Below are positions 1 to 10,146 of a stretch of DNA of 64,000 nucleotides, piece by piece; position 1 is the first letter of the stretch; each line of letters begins with the position of its first letter. This stretch comes from Macrolepiota albuminosa (lineage: Eukaryota > Basidiomycota > Agaricomycetes > Agaricales > Agaricaceae): NCBI GenBank assembly GCA_027475525.1, contig JAMWFC010000076.1, positions 108,999 to 172,998 of the forward strand, read 5' to 3'. A program made the position numbers and the translations under genes. The notes below the pieces were generated by a model that saw only the letters and a program-made list of their open reading frames with translations, was not told where the DNA came from and did not search any database.

Positions 1-88
1 CTTGGCGTCTGACATTGCTTAGCGCCTCGATTTGGCGCCTGACATCGCTAAGCATTTTTGACAGACAGAAGGGTGATGGATTGATGGT

Positions 89-343
89 TGTAGGACGTTT
101 ACAGTCCTCACTGAGACTGACACAGCCAATAAACAGGACCTCGCTATATTCTGACAGCGAGTAGCACTGAGTACGCGTACACAAAATTAAGGAGACTAAG
201 AATATCGAAGGGAAAGGAAAAAGCCAGGAAGCCCTCTTTTGCGAGAAGTCGGGGTTATATGTCGCGGATCTAGATGACATAGGTAAGTAGGTAGGTGGTG
301 GATATAATGACGTAGCTATAGGAGTCGTAATCCTAGGATTACA
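89..343 (-). repeat. Gypsy-A 3' LTR
   Basis: On the minus strand it starts TGTAATCCTAGG directly after a purine run (GGATGGGGAGGGG, the likely polypurine tract, 344-356), and it ends in ..TACA at base 89. Bases 89-297 are repeated at 6658-6860 with a few substitutions. The boundaries are inferred from the TG..CA ends and the purine tract. Confidence 0.75.
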
Positions 344-493
344 CCCCTCCCCATCCACAAAAAAAAGGCGCCGTAAACGAAAGAGAAAAAGATCGGGAAA
401 AATGTTAGTAGTAAAACAAACCGCTCACGCAGGTACGTTAAAAACCCGGTGGGAAAAGCTACCAGTGGCAGAAACATGACAAAAGAGAATGAG

Positions 494-1719
494 TTATGTT
501 TCCCCTCGACCTGTCCCTGCCAACCATGTATCGAGCGCCTGATTATTCGTGAGTTCTTTGCCAGACTTCCATTCGTCGTGCTCTGGTCCAAAACCCCGAA
601 AACGCACCAAATATTGCCAACCCTTTCTGCACCGCCGAGAATTCATGAAATGTTCTTTGAGGCCCATATCCAGAGCAAATACTGGTCCCGGTTTCTTGAA
701 TATACGTGTTGGGAAGAGTAAAGCATCGTTTTCATTGTAGAAAAGTAGTTTCAATGTATGATATTGCCCATATGCGTCCGGGTCATTTGGTCGAAACACC
801 GTGACATTGGATGATTCGGCATTGACACCAGTCACTACGAAAGGGCCGTCGTACCTTGGCATTAATTTTGCCACTCTCTTCTGTCCCTTTTTCTTATACA
901 GTCGCCGCCTGTCTTTTGTACAGATCAACACATGGTCGCCCACTTTAAATTGACAATCGTCCACTCAGGTTTTGTTGGCCTGAGCGGCCTGCTGCATTTT
1001 TGCCTGCAACAAATTGTCCTGCGCTGTCAAGGTGTCCATCGTGAGGCATGCGATGACATTACGAGCTGTCTCTTCTTCTGGGGTTACCAGTTTCACATGT
1101 GGTATGAGAGCCGGGATCACCCTTGGGCTTCGTCCCATCCGCAGTTTGATTTGTTGACGATATTCATAATGTCAAAACACATGCGAGGCAACGCTCTAGC
1201 CCACCCCTTTTGACTACGGTCTACGTGGAAACACAATGCCTGCACAATCGTTTTATTTGAGCGTTCGCTCATGCCGTCTGTCTCTGGATGATACGCTGTA
1301 GACATCTTAACTTTTACCCCAATTAGTTTCGTCAAATGTTTCCAGAATTTCGAAATAAACAGCTTATCCCGGTCACACACGATATCCCGAGGCAAACCAT
1401 TTTCACAGTACCAGTGGTCGAAAAACAACTCTGCCAGCTGGAGTGCGGTGAGGTCGATGCGTGTTGGTATGATACGGATGTCAGAATGTAATCGATCAGT
1501 GATCAATAATATGCAATTGAACCCCTCGTCCTCTGGTAATGGTCCCACAAAATCCATTGCTATGGATTCACACCGACTGTCCGGTATAGGCAGAGGATGT
1601 AAGGGTCCCATTGGCCATGCAGATGGTGATTTATACCTCTGGCATTCCACGCATGCTGGAATATAACCTAATTCCAGATCACGACGCATACTAGGCCAGT
1701 AAAATGACTCTCGTAGCAC
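494..1719 (-). pseudogene. Gypsy-A integrase and chromodomain
   Basis: Minus-strand frames 1719-1117 and 964-494. The first shows the end of the HHCC zinc-binding module (CVECQRYKSP), then the integrase core with MDFVGPL (first Asp), VCDRDKLF (second Asp) and HPETDGMSERSNKT (Glu). The second begins with a GPFVV-type SH3-like module and ends in a chromodomain (YLVRFRGFG..HDEW). The break between the frames (about 965-1116) holds frameshifts and stops, so no continuous pol protein can be made. In intact elements this enzyme inserts the cDNA, and the chromodomain is thought to guide it to heterochromatin. Confidence 0.88.
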
Positions 1720-1782
1720 GTTATATGCCTTCTCAAAACCGAAATGCCCAAGAGAGTCGTGAGCCAGCCTGAATAGTCTTTC

Positions 1783-3408
1783 TCAAATGTCCCCTGCTCG
1801 TGGCACCAATAGCCTTGACCCCAGGAACCACAAACCGTCTCTTTCCACCAACGAAGACATTCCTCGTGCAGCACTTTTCAACTTTTGGCACCATGGGTCT
1901 GATATATAACTGCTCCGTAAATCGTTGAGCAAATTCTCATCTATTGTCATGGAGGACGTGTGTACAGCAGCACATACAGACTCTGTCACCGTTGTGTGCG
2001 TCAGCAAAACCACAGCCTCAAAGGGAGAGTGGCTCCCCACAGGTAATACAGCAGCTATGCATTCTGAAATGAGATCATTGTCATGCATTGTATCCAGCAG
2101 GGTGTGCGCCTTCTCCATAGACGGCTTTGAATCAGGGAATTCATACGGCAGTTGGGACAAGGCATCTGCAACCGTGTTGTCTTCCCTCCTTACGTAAACC
2201 ATCTTGCAATCGAATTGCGACAAGAATTCCATCCACCTGGCCTGCCTTCACGACAAATCTCTTTGTCCCTCAAAATTCAGTAGAGTTTTATGATCCGTAA
2301 AGAGCACAAAACATGTTCTGAAAAGGTCCGCTCTTCACTTCTTTAATGCATAAACAATCGCTAACATTTCCTTTTCGTGGACAGGATAATTAAGCTCTGC
2401 ACCCTTGAATGTTTGACTTTCAAAGGCGACCGGCCTTGCAGTCTCCTATGTCTCACCAAACGACAGCACCCCACCTGACCGAAAGTCACTTGCGTCTGTT
2501 GTAACAAATATTGTTTTTGTACTATCCTTATGATCGATAGTCGTAAGACAATCACGACCAATTACTAAGGCCTTGACGGCATTGAAAGCCCTCTGATGTC
2601 GTTGTGTCCACGTCGGAAAATCAGTTTCACAATCATGTGTCATCAATGCATGTAACACACGCATATGTTCTGCTAGGTTAGGCAGAAAGATGGCGATGTA
2701 CCTGACAAGTCCCAAGAAAGACCGCACTTCTTTCGTGGAGCAAGGAGTCGGCCACGACAGTATCCGGTCTACTTTCTTATTGTCTGCTTTGATATCCGCT
2801 GCAGAGATGTGATGTCCGAGAAAGTCAATACTGGTACGATACAGAAGAGATTTCTTTTCATTAACAAACATGTGAGCATTGCGTAAAGCTTGCAGCACAT
2901 GATGGACGTTTTCATGATGCTCTTCCAGTGTGTCAGACCAGATAACAATATCATCCAAATATACATGACAAATTTTACCGATGAATTCCTGCAACGCTGC
3001 TGTTACCCTTTGCTGTTAGATTGCGGGGGCATTCCGCAATCCCATTGGCATTACGAGCCATTTGTATAGACCAAAAGGTGTTGACACCACGGTCAAATGC
3101 ACATGATCTGGATGCATCGGCGTCTGGAAAAAGGCATTCGTCAAGTCAATCGCTGTAAAGAATTTTCCTTTTGCGCAATCGTGCAAAATGTCCTCCACTC
3201 GAGGAATGGGGTGATTATCTGGGACAGTCGCAGCGTTCAATGCCCTGTAGTCATTTACCCACCTCGGCAGTGCCGTGGGGTCTGCTTTGGGAATGAGGAA
3301 TGCCGGAGAAGCAAACTGGAATGAGGACGGCTGAATACGCCCTGCGTCTAAATGCTTGTCTATCAGCGTTTTCCAGGCGTCACGATACTTCCGGGGACAT
3401 TGGTACAA
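1783..3408 (-). pseudogene. Gypsy-A reverse transcriptase and RNase H
   Basis: Minus-strand pieces 3408-3016, 2994-2446 and 2232-1783. They carry RT block features (ASPAFLIPKAD, RWVNDYRALN, FFTAIDLTNAFFQTP, TPFGLYKWLVMPMGLRNAP), the catalytic YLDDIVIWSD, and the connection segment FLGLVRYIAIFLPNLAEH. They continue into RNase H (TTDASD) and the RNase H end (VADALSQLP). A TAG stop near 3015 splits RT just before the catalytic motif, and further stops lie near 2450 and 2240-2340. The family assignment is firm; the copy is inactive. Confidence 0.9.
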
Positions 3409-3534
3409 TCACGTCTTTATTGTGTGGTTAGCCTCTTTTAACCGGATCTCAGCCATTACGTTCCGTGGCAGATCTCGTACATTTGCAATGAGCTTAAAAA
3501 CGTCCTGAAATTCTTCCTTCATGTGACGATCGCA

Positions 3535-4572
3535 TTAGAGCAGCGTCTCCTCTGTTGCCAATTGCTCTATCTGCAAGACTATTGCCGCAACCACGTTAAT
3601 TTCTTGCACACTTTCAAACAAACCGAGGTGTTCCATACGACTACATCTAGCAGCACACACTGCCTTGATCTCCTGCAGAAGCTCTTTTCTCTGTGCTAAG
3701 GTCTTTTTAAACTTTGTTCGCATTGGTATATAATGCTTGATTGTCTTAATCACTGGTGGTGTAGCATTCATCAAGTCATACATAGTCCGTTTATCTATAA
3801 CTGTGCCACAATTATGATCAATTACAATTTTATTATACTTTAAAAACGGCAAACCCAGAATGACTGGTGCACACAAGTTTGGCGCTATGACAGCGCATAC
3901 AGTATTCAAAACCCAACTACAATCCATAGACGTTACAGTAATCTTACAGTATTCCGGCAAGACAGTTGCCGTTTCTTTCTTCTCATTTGCCATAGCAACA
4001 TTAACAGACAGCGGTTCTTTAAGACGGAAGCGACGTAATCCCAGACAGTCAACTAATCCTGAATCGATCAAGACTACGTGTGAGCCATCATCCAGTAACA
4101 TTGGGACAGTGATCGGAAAGTCGGTATTCGGGCCCGCGATGGATCTCGACCAGATCAAGTGAGGAGCAGTTAAAAGAATCGTGCTCATCTCATAGTCCAA
4201 GTCAGAGTCAGACTCAACCAGTTCTACCGTGGCTTGCATATCCGGAGACCAGGGAAGAACCGCGGCCACTGTGGCAGTAGTTGTTTGCATCACTATGGGT
4301 GTCACTGCGGCTGCAGGTCGAGAGGCTCTCGCACCAGACGCTTTAACAGCATCAATGCGTGCCTGTGTCCATGTTTGATATTTCAACGCATCGGGAAAGG
4401 GTTCAACACAATTGCTAGTGTGGCATGACATGAACGGGCGATGGCACCTAAAACAACCACTATTATCCTGTAGCAATCGCTTCTCCTCCTCGGTCAGGGA
4501 CGGTAGTCTGATGCCTTTCGTCGATGTCGCCAGATTTGATGAAGTAGCTGAGTTCGTCCTATTAGAAGCCAT
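3535..4572 (-). pseudogene. Gypsy-A zinc knuckle and aspartic protease region
   Basis: A 345-aa minus-strand frame. Near residue 40 is a knuckle-like cysteine pattern (CFRCHRPFMSCHTSNC). It fits CX2CX7HX4C with an extra Cys where Gly is usual in fungal Gypsy gag. Around residue 170 the motif VLIDSGLVDCLGL matches the retroviral-type aspartic protease active site (DSG), followed by the ILGLPFL flap/hydrophobic element. Two TGA codons (formerly probably CGA) separate it from the upstream gag frame; loss of Arg CGA to TGA is the expected product of C-to-T change. Confidence 0.8.
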
Positions 4573-4635
4573 GATCGGCTTCTTCGACTGTCAAAAGACT
4601 TCGTCCGCTATTTCTCTAGCGTGTTTTTCCGACTG

Positions 4636-5187
4636 TCAACACGTTTTGTCAATGAGTCGAATACTGTTAAGCCATGCATGAAAGTCTGTGGTTTCGTCTA
4701 GATTACGTTTGAAATAGAGAACAGAGAGTGCGGAATCAAGTTTAGCTTTGATCTGAGTGCGCAATTTGTTGAGTTCGAAATGAGATGATATACCGAGCAA
4801 GAGGGAGTTTTGTTTTTGCAAATAGGACGCAAAATCCCAGAAGGATTGCTTCTTGTGATTAAAATTGGTGGACAGGATGCGGATACGGACCTTCGGTTCC
4901 CAATCAGATGGCAGATATTTAGAGCAAATCTCTTTTATGAAGTCGTCAAAAGATAGTTTAACAATAACGTCGCGTTGTCCAGAGATCCAATCACGCATCC
5001 TATGATCCTTGATCCCCACCAACAGGCGCCTGACCTGATCTCCCTCCTCAATCTCTTTAATGTCAAAAAAATCTCTGCAAGCAGTCTTGTAGTCTTTCGT
5101 GATCTCAGAGGTAAGATCCCCTTCAGTCAATACAGGCGGTGATAGGCTTCTGAGCGCATCAAGGGACATTATAGGCCGACCAACACT
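4636..5187 (-). pseudogene. Gypsy-A gag, C-terminal part
   Basis: A minus-strand frame of about 180 residues with the helical, charged composition of retrotransposon capsid (..KDYKTACRDFFDIKEI.., ..QVRRLLVGIKDHRMRDWI.., ..SFWDFASYLQKQNSLL..). It joins in frame to the gag start at 6526-6142 if the solo LTR 5188-6141 and one copy of CACT are removed. This fixes the true gag start upstream of the LTR, not at the Met near 5193. Confidence 0.75.
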
Positions 5188-6141
5188 TGACACACTAGAG
5201 ACTCTAGCGACCAGCCTTGGGTACAGAGCAGCCCTAGTGCAGGCGCTCTATGGCAAGACTTATCCATTCATCTCAATCACCAGTATCAGCCCCTCAGCAC
5301 CCTCCACTCAGTTACTTTGACGCTCTATGGCAAGACTTATCCATTCATCTCAATCACCAGTATCAGCCCCTCAGCGCCCTCCACTCAGTTACTTTGAAGA
5401 CCAAAGAAGGCCCAGAACTCATAGCGCTAGCACAACGGCGGGAGGTGACTCTGACCAAACCCCGATCAGTACTGAAAGGAGTTAGCAACTGGCGCTGTCA
5501 ATCACCGAGGCACCTCAATCAGAAGTCTAAAGGAATCAATGACGATGAGACAGGATACACGCAGACCCGACATTTAAATCTATCAAAAGATGGTACAATG
5601 TTTAGCGCCGGAATTAGCGCTCACGGTGTCTGTCAAGGATTCCCCGATCATACCCCGGGATGGCATGGCCAATTAAATTACATCAAAAAGTGAGCAAACT
5701 CGTACCACTTCTAAGTAGTTTTAGAGTCGCCATTGGTCGCCGTCACCCATGTGCTGCAGGTCGCCGTTGACAGGTGGCCGTTAGCTACAGTCACGAAGAG
5801 AGGCGCTAATTGGTAGCGCCATCAATGGACTTATTTTGGGAATACCGTAGCGCATAGTATAAAAACTAGCTACTTGCCATGTATATAACAACGAATCGTA
5901 ACCTACACCCAGTTACACTTAGCGTTCAAATCGTGCTAGCACTGCCTGACTTTGTCACCAAGTTCGGCGCTAGCTTCGTCTATCTCGTCTTTGTCGTTTA
6001 CGGTGCCACCTACGGGCACGCTACGCTGCGCTATTCGTTTCTTTCTCTATAACTTCTCCTAAACTACGACGCTTACCACTTGCTAGGTAGCACCCGAGGC
6101 GCTATCGTCTAGCGCATCACCCCATCACCTCTGCTCGAGCA
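5188..6141. repeat. Solo LTR (family R) inserted in Gypsy-A gag
   Basis: A TG..CA-bounded, non-coding segment flanked by CACT on both sides (5184-5187 and 6142-6145). It contains a TATA-like stretch on the plus strand (about 5858-5866) and a 77-bp internal tandem duplication. Removal restores the gag reading frame of Gypsy-A. A diverged copy lies at 27308-28206, again inside the same gag sequence. No coding region of the parent element was seen in the window, so the family is unnamed. Confidence 0.72.
5244..5397. repeat. 77-bp tandem duplication (in solo LTR R)
   Basis: Copies 5244-5320 and 5321-5397 differ at one base (A/G near 5299). The homologous LTR at 27308 has only one copy, so the doubling is not ancestral to the family. 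Confidence 0.95.
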
Positions 6142-6526
6142 CACTGGGACCCTGCTGGGACTCCTCACAAACCCGTACGCCAGGCGCTGGAGACGGCGTT
6201 GTACTGCGTATATGTCCAGTGCACCCAACCACAGTTGGCGTCATCAGCGGTTTTGTATATTGGTCCTCCACAGTCGCCTGCTTGGGACCCGATTCTGTGG
6301 CTGTAGACATTATGTAACGGATAAGTACCGGAGAGGACGAGGAGCTGTCAGAAGAGATCGCGCGTTTCCGCCCAGTCCATGGGGCAGGAGTTTCTGTATC
6401 CAAGGAGCTCGATCTTACGTTCAAGCTAGGCGAATTTTCCTCTGTGGTCAATAAGATGGTTAAAGGTGAAGAGAGCTCGGTCTTTCTTCGCGCGTGGCTG
6501 CGGGTTGTCAACGGAACAGAGGGCAT
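6142..6526 (-). pseudogene. Gypsy-A gag, N-terminal part
   Basis: A Ser/Thr-rich minus-strand frame beginning MPSVPLTTRSHARRK, lying between the 5' LTR remnant and the solo LTR. Its last codons before CACT (..QQGPSV) run on into GRPIMSLDALRSL at 5187 once the LTR is removed. Low complexity is usual for the N-terminus of fungal Gypsy gag. The start is the first Met of the frame. Confidence 0.6.
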
Positions 6527-6657
6527 TCGAGACAGCTTGGAAAGATACCAGTGTTGATGTAGGAAAAAAAGGACAGTACAGATGAAAGGAAAAAGTCAAT
6601 GTTTTTCAAAACAAGAATCAAACGAAGGATAGTCAGAGGTCGATGTTTAAAAAAAAG

Positions 6658-6860
6658 TGTAGGATGTTTACAGTCCTCACTGAGACCGACACAGCCAATA
6701 AACAGGACCTCGCTATATTCCGACAGTGAGTAGCACTGAGTACACGTACACAGAATTAAGGAGACTAAGAATATCGAAGGGAAAGGAAAAAGCCAGGAAG
6801 CCCCCCTTTGCAAGAAGTCGGGGTTATATGTCGCGGATCTAGATGACATAGGTAAGTAGG
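6658..6860 (-). repeat. Gypsy-A 5' LTR, truncated by Copia
   Basis: It matches 89-297 with scattered substitutions, mostly transitions. The match ends exactly where the Copia LTR starts (TGTTAAAGAC at 6861). The segment 6527-6657 between LTR and gag is an A/T-rich leader; no convincing tRNA primer site is visible. Confidence 0.75.
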
Positions 6861-7131
6861 TGTTAAAGACAGGCAAAGCACAGGGGACAGAAACTGTCAC
6901 TAAAGCTGAAGTCCAAAGTCAGAAAGAGTGTATTGAGCAAGTAAAGTATTACTAACCTGAAGTCCAAAGTCAGAAAGAGTGAGGACTTCAGATGATCTAT
7001 CTACAGTTTATATACTACTGGAAAACGATATACATGTGATAGAATATAATCACATGTGGATACATGTGATAGAATGAACTTGGGATAGAATGATGATCAT
7101 AATGGAATGCATGCAACAGGCAATTTCAACA
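6861..7131 (-). repeat. Copia 3' LTR
   Basis: 271 bp, preceded on the minus strand by the purine tract AGGGGGGAC (7132-7140). It carries one unit of the internal ACATGTGAT-rich minisatellite, which explains why it is shorter than the 5' LTR. Confidence 0.88.
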
Positions 7132-7140
7132 GTCCCCCCT
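7132..7140 (-). other. Copia polypurine tract
   Basis: The run AGGGGGGAC on the minus strand abuts the first TG of the 3' LTR, the expected position of the plus-strand primer of an LTR retrotransposon. Confidence 0.7.
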
Positions 7141-7168
7141 GATCTAGTGTATCTCCAAGTTTGAATAA

Positions 7169-8311
7169 TTAATAAATTCCCATTCCTTGTCTGCAAAATT
7201 GCACTTTAGGCAAAGGAAGTGGTTTTGTAAGAAGATCTGCAACTTGTTCTGTTCCAGGAATGTGATAAGGCACAAGTTTATGTTGTTCAACTGCTTCTCT
7301 AAGCCAGTAAAAACAAAGATCAAGATGCTTCATTCTTCCATGATGCTCTGGATTTTTAGTCACATTGATGGCAGATTGATTGTCAATCAGCATGGGAGAT
7401 GGAGCAGTAGCAGAATATCCCATTTCATGCAGAATATTTCGCATCCAGAAGATCTCTTTGCCAGCTTCTACAGCAGCAATGTATTCTGCTTCAGTTGTGG
7501 ACAATGTAACAACTGATTGAAGCTTGCTGCTCCATCCAATGGCTCCACCACCAATTGTAGTCAAATATCCACCAGTAGAGCGTCCAGTATCAGGGCAATC
7601 TCCATGTGAAGAATCACAAAATGTAGTAAAAGGTTGGATGCCAGTGTCAGCATTGTAGTGAAGCTTGTAGTCCATGGTGCCTTTGCAATAGCGCAGTAAG
7701 TGCTTAACAGCTGCCCAATGCTTAGGTCCTGGAGAAGAATTAAAGTGTCCCAAGCATGACACTGCATATGCAATATCTGGTCTTGTCATAGTAGCCAAAT
7801 ACTGCAATGAACCAACTGCATTCAGATAGGGTACATTCTGCATTTCCTCTACTTCTGCTTCACTTTGAGGTGCCATAGCTTTGGATAGCTTGAGACCAGA
7901 TGACATTGGGGTGGATACAGGGTTGCAATCACTCATTTTATAGCGCTCCAACATGTCAACAATGTATTGATGTTGTGAGAGTGAAATTGAGCGCTTGGAG
8001 CGGTCTCTGTGTATCTGAACACCCAGGAGGAAGTGAGAAGGGCCCAAATCACGGATTTTGAAGTGCTTTTGCAGGTCTTTGACAGCAGTGTCAATTGCAG
8101 CAGTGGACTTTGAAGCAAGTGTAATGTCATCAATATAAATGGGTACAATGATCTTGACTTCTCCTCTGACATAAAGATTCAGGAGCCAAAGAAGGCATGG
8201 AAATAGGCATCCAGGCATTCTGAGAGCGAAGATAGGCCTCCATTTCCCCAACCCAAGAGTTATAGTTGTGGGAATTGAGTTTGTTGAAGGCTGGTATAGA
8301 AGTAGGCATGG
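7169..8311 (-). pseudogene. Copia gag-start fused to reverse transcriptase/RNase H
   Basis: From 8311 the minus strand encodes a Copia gag start (MPTSIPAFNKLNSHNYNSW.., then a MEAYLRSQ segment typical of the LTR-gag N-terminus). Near 8190 it passes abruptly to RT in another frame, with the catalytic PIYIDDITLASKS and LGVQIHRDR. RNase H follows with CDSSHGDCPDTGRSTGGY, TLSTTEAEYIAA and MLIDNQSAINVTKNPEHHGR, ending VADLLTKPLP. The RT/RH frame of about 330 codons is open without stops. Protease and integrase are absent and the join is out of frame, so this copy could only move with help. Confidence 0.88.
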
Positions 8312-8686
8312 TGAAAGAGTTGGTGTGGAGTGTAGTGTCAGGAAATGCTGAAAAAGCAATAGAATGCTAAGGTCTAGTGTGCCAAAAGGAATTCAGCCAC
8401 AAATCCAGTTAATAAAACTGGCAGGGTTCCTGTAAGGTCCTCAGGAGTGGTGCAGCAGGAAGGTGAGGTATAGTAAGTGTAACTAAGTAACTGCAGACTC
8501 TGCAATTGTAACACCTCCCAGTTAGGCGTGTCAGGCTTCACTGGCGAGATAAAGCAGCCCCACTTAAAGGTCACCACCCAATAGTTCAGAGTCTATGTAT
8601 ATAGAGGGAGCTGCAACCACTATAAGGACTATAGCACAGACACAGAGCAATAAAATGACAAAAACTTCGAACTGTAGCTTTAGAGG

Positions 8687-8701
8687 CTGGGGCCCATAAC
8701 C
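8687..8701 (-). other. Copia primer binding site (half-tRNA type)
   Basis: Directly inside the 5' LTR the minus strand reads GGTTATGGGCCCCAG. This would pair with the anticodon stem-loop side of initiator tRNA-Met (..CCCATAACC), as known for Drosophila copia, which uses a half-tRNA. The pairing is inferred without the host tRNA sequence. Confidence 0.6.
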
Positions 8702-9064
8702 TGTTAAAGACAAGCAAAGCACAGGGGACAGAAACTGTCACTAAAGCTGAAGTCCAAAGTCAGAAAGAGTGTATTGAGCAAGTAAAGTATTACTAACCTG
8801 AAGTCCAAAGTCAGAAAGAGTGAGGACTTCAGATGATCTATCTACAGTTTATATACTACTGGAAAACTATATACATGTGAATAAAGAATAATCACATGTG
8901 GATACATGTGATAGAATATAATCACATGTAGATACATGTGATAAAGTATAATCACATGTGGATACATGTGATAAAATATAATCACATGGGGAATACATGT
9001 GATAGAATGAACTTGGGATAGAATGATGATTATAATGGAATGCATGCAACAGGCAATTTCAACA
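8702..9064 (-). repeat. Copia 5' LTR
   Basis: 363 bp. It has the same ends as 6861-7131 but about four copies of a 31-bp ACATGTGAT/ATCACATG minisatellite (8870-9005). The two LTRs are otherwise very similar. Confidence 0.88.
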
Positions 9065-10010
9065 GGAACGCACTGCAGGTACCTGAGCTGGGGATGTGGC
9101 GCAAAATGGAAGAGAAGGCTGGACAAGCAAAAAAAAGATGCCTGTAAGGTGGAGTGAGGAGCAGTTCCATGGTGGAGCTCATATTGTAACTCCATGAGCT
9201 GCCACTAATCATGTGCTATCTGATACCAGGTCTCAATACTCATGTCGTCAGGTCGTCCCTCAGCCATGCTGTCAATCCGGTCCATAAGGAGGAAAGGAGG
9301 CCATCTTGAAAGATGAGACAGAGCTGAAGACCATCTGAATAGCAGGCCTGTTTAGCAAGAGTTCTGAAGGAGTTGATGTACTCATCTAATGTCTGCTTCC
9401 CCTACCCATATCGATGAGGATCTCAGAGAGTGAGGGCTGCCACCTTAGCAGGGTCCAAGAGGAAGAACTCTGTCCAAAACTCTTTCTCAAACTGATCCCA
9501 ACTTCCAAAGCTCTCCACTCCTCCAGGGCATTGGAAGACTCGTAGCACATATGTCAAAGCTCGCCCAGACTTCATGTAGGAAAGAACCCAAGCAATCTTG
9601 AAAGCATCAGAGGAGAAAGCCTCACTATTGAGCTGAATATAAGGTGATGCATGACTGCAGAAAATGCTTGCCTATTGCTCAATCACCATTGAATGCATCT
9701 GAGAGTGCTGGATGAGGAATATTGGCATAAACTGGGGGGGAGGCCCCAAAGCGAGGGACTAAGAATGTGTCAGCCCTAACTAGGATGCCTGAAGAGGGGT
9801 AGGAGTGAGAGGGAGGTGCTCTAAGAGGGCCTGAAGGAAATGGGAGATGGTGTCTGTGGCCTGACATAATCCAGCAAGTTCGGTAGTGTGGAGAGTGAGG
9901 GAAGCTTGAGTAGTCTGTATCTGAGTCTCTAGAGCAAGCAAGCGACCCCAGGCATCATCCTGAGAGGCAGAAGCATCCAGGGGAGTGTCTGAGGGGGCTG
10001 GTTGGGTCAT
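9065..10010 (-). pseudogene. Gypsy-B gag, inverted 5' fragment
   Basis: A minus-strand frame beginning MTQPAPSDTPLDASASQDD at 10010, with a helical stretch (LLALETQIQTTQASL), and further along MDRIDSMAEGRPDDMSIETW (about 9299 downward). It is broken by several stops and ends at the Copia LTR. Bases 9065-9320 are repeated in inverse orientation at about 10147-10390. It is therefore a second copy of the gag of the plus-strand Gypsy to the right, in opposite orientation. Confidence 0.7.
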
Positions 10011-10146
10011 AGAAGCAACAGAGGGGCAGGGAGTAATCCAGTAGGGGAGTGACCTAAAGGGGCAAGAGAGGGCTCAAGCAGGCTGAAGGGGGCTCCCAGA
10101 CCAAAATGTAGAGACTTGTTCTGCTGTAAAGGCAACCTCTGGAGGC
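10011..10146 (-). repeat. Gypsy-B 5' leader and end of 5' LTR
   Basis: Going leftward from 10146, the minus strand gives an LTR end (..GCCTTTACAGCAG..CTCTACA, ending at 10111), then TTTTGGTCTGGGAGCC as a candidate primer site, then the leader to the gag ATG at 10010. The LTR end resembles the sequence at the centre of the 26091-27275 palindrome, which ties that palindrome to Gypsy-B. Only about 35 bp of LTR remain before the sequence flips into plus-strand gag. Confidence 0.5.

Larger units (their letters stand above)
89..6860 (-). mobile_element. Gypsy-A: decayed Ty3/Gypsy LTR retrotransposon with C-terminal chromodomain
   Basis: Read on the minus strand, this element shows a 5' LTR remnant (6658-6860), gag split by another LTR, a zinc knuckle and protease, reverse transcriptase with a YLDD motif, RNase H, integrase and a C-terminal chromodomain, then a 3' LTR (89-343). 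The order PR-RT-RH-INT-chromodomain is that of chromoviruses of Ty3/Gypsy. In-frame stops (two TGA between gag and protease, a TAG in RT, others in RNase H) show that it is dead. The 5' LTR is cut at 6860 by the Copia element. The duplicated LTR segments (89-297 and 6658-6860) are close to identical over about 200 bp. Confidence 0.9.
6861..9064 (-). mobile_element. Copia-type LTR retrotransposon, internally deleted (2.2 kb)
   Basis: LTRs at 6861-7131 and 8702-9064 (ends TGTTGAAATTG..TAACA on the minus strand) enclose only about 1.57 kb. This holds a primer site, the start of gag, and the RT C-terminus with RNase H. Protease, integrase and most of RT are missing, so it is a deletion derivative. 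The flanks differ (GTAGG on the left, GGAAC on the right) and belong to different older elements. Either the target duplication has been lost or the ends come from a recombination between two copies. Confidence 0.88.

Noticed and set aside
1..60. Short repeated text (TTGGCG(T/C)CTGACAT(T/C)GCT) as a separate repeat element
   Set aside because: Two units of about 30 bp at the window edge are too little to define an element; it may be flank of Gypsy-A or part of an older repeat.
5188..6141. Intron inside Gypsy-A gag
   Set aside because: GT..AG choices at the borders would shift the frame, while removal of one CACT plus the LTR keeps it. TG..CA ends and a TATA-like stretch also fit an LTR.
8870..9005. 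CRISPR-like array of 31-bp repeats
   Set aside because: The units are contiguous without unique spacers, lie inside a retrotransposon LTR and belong to a eukaryotic genome; this is a minisatellite.
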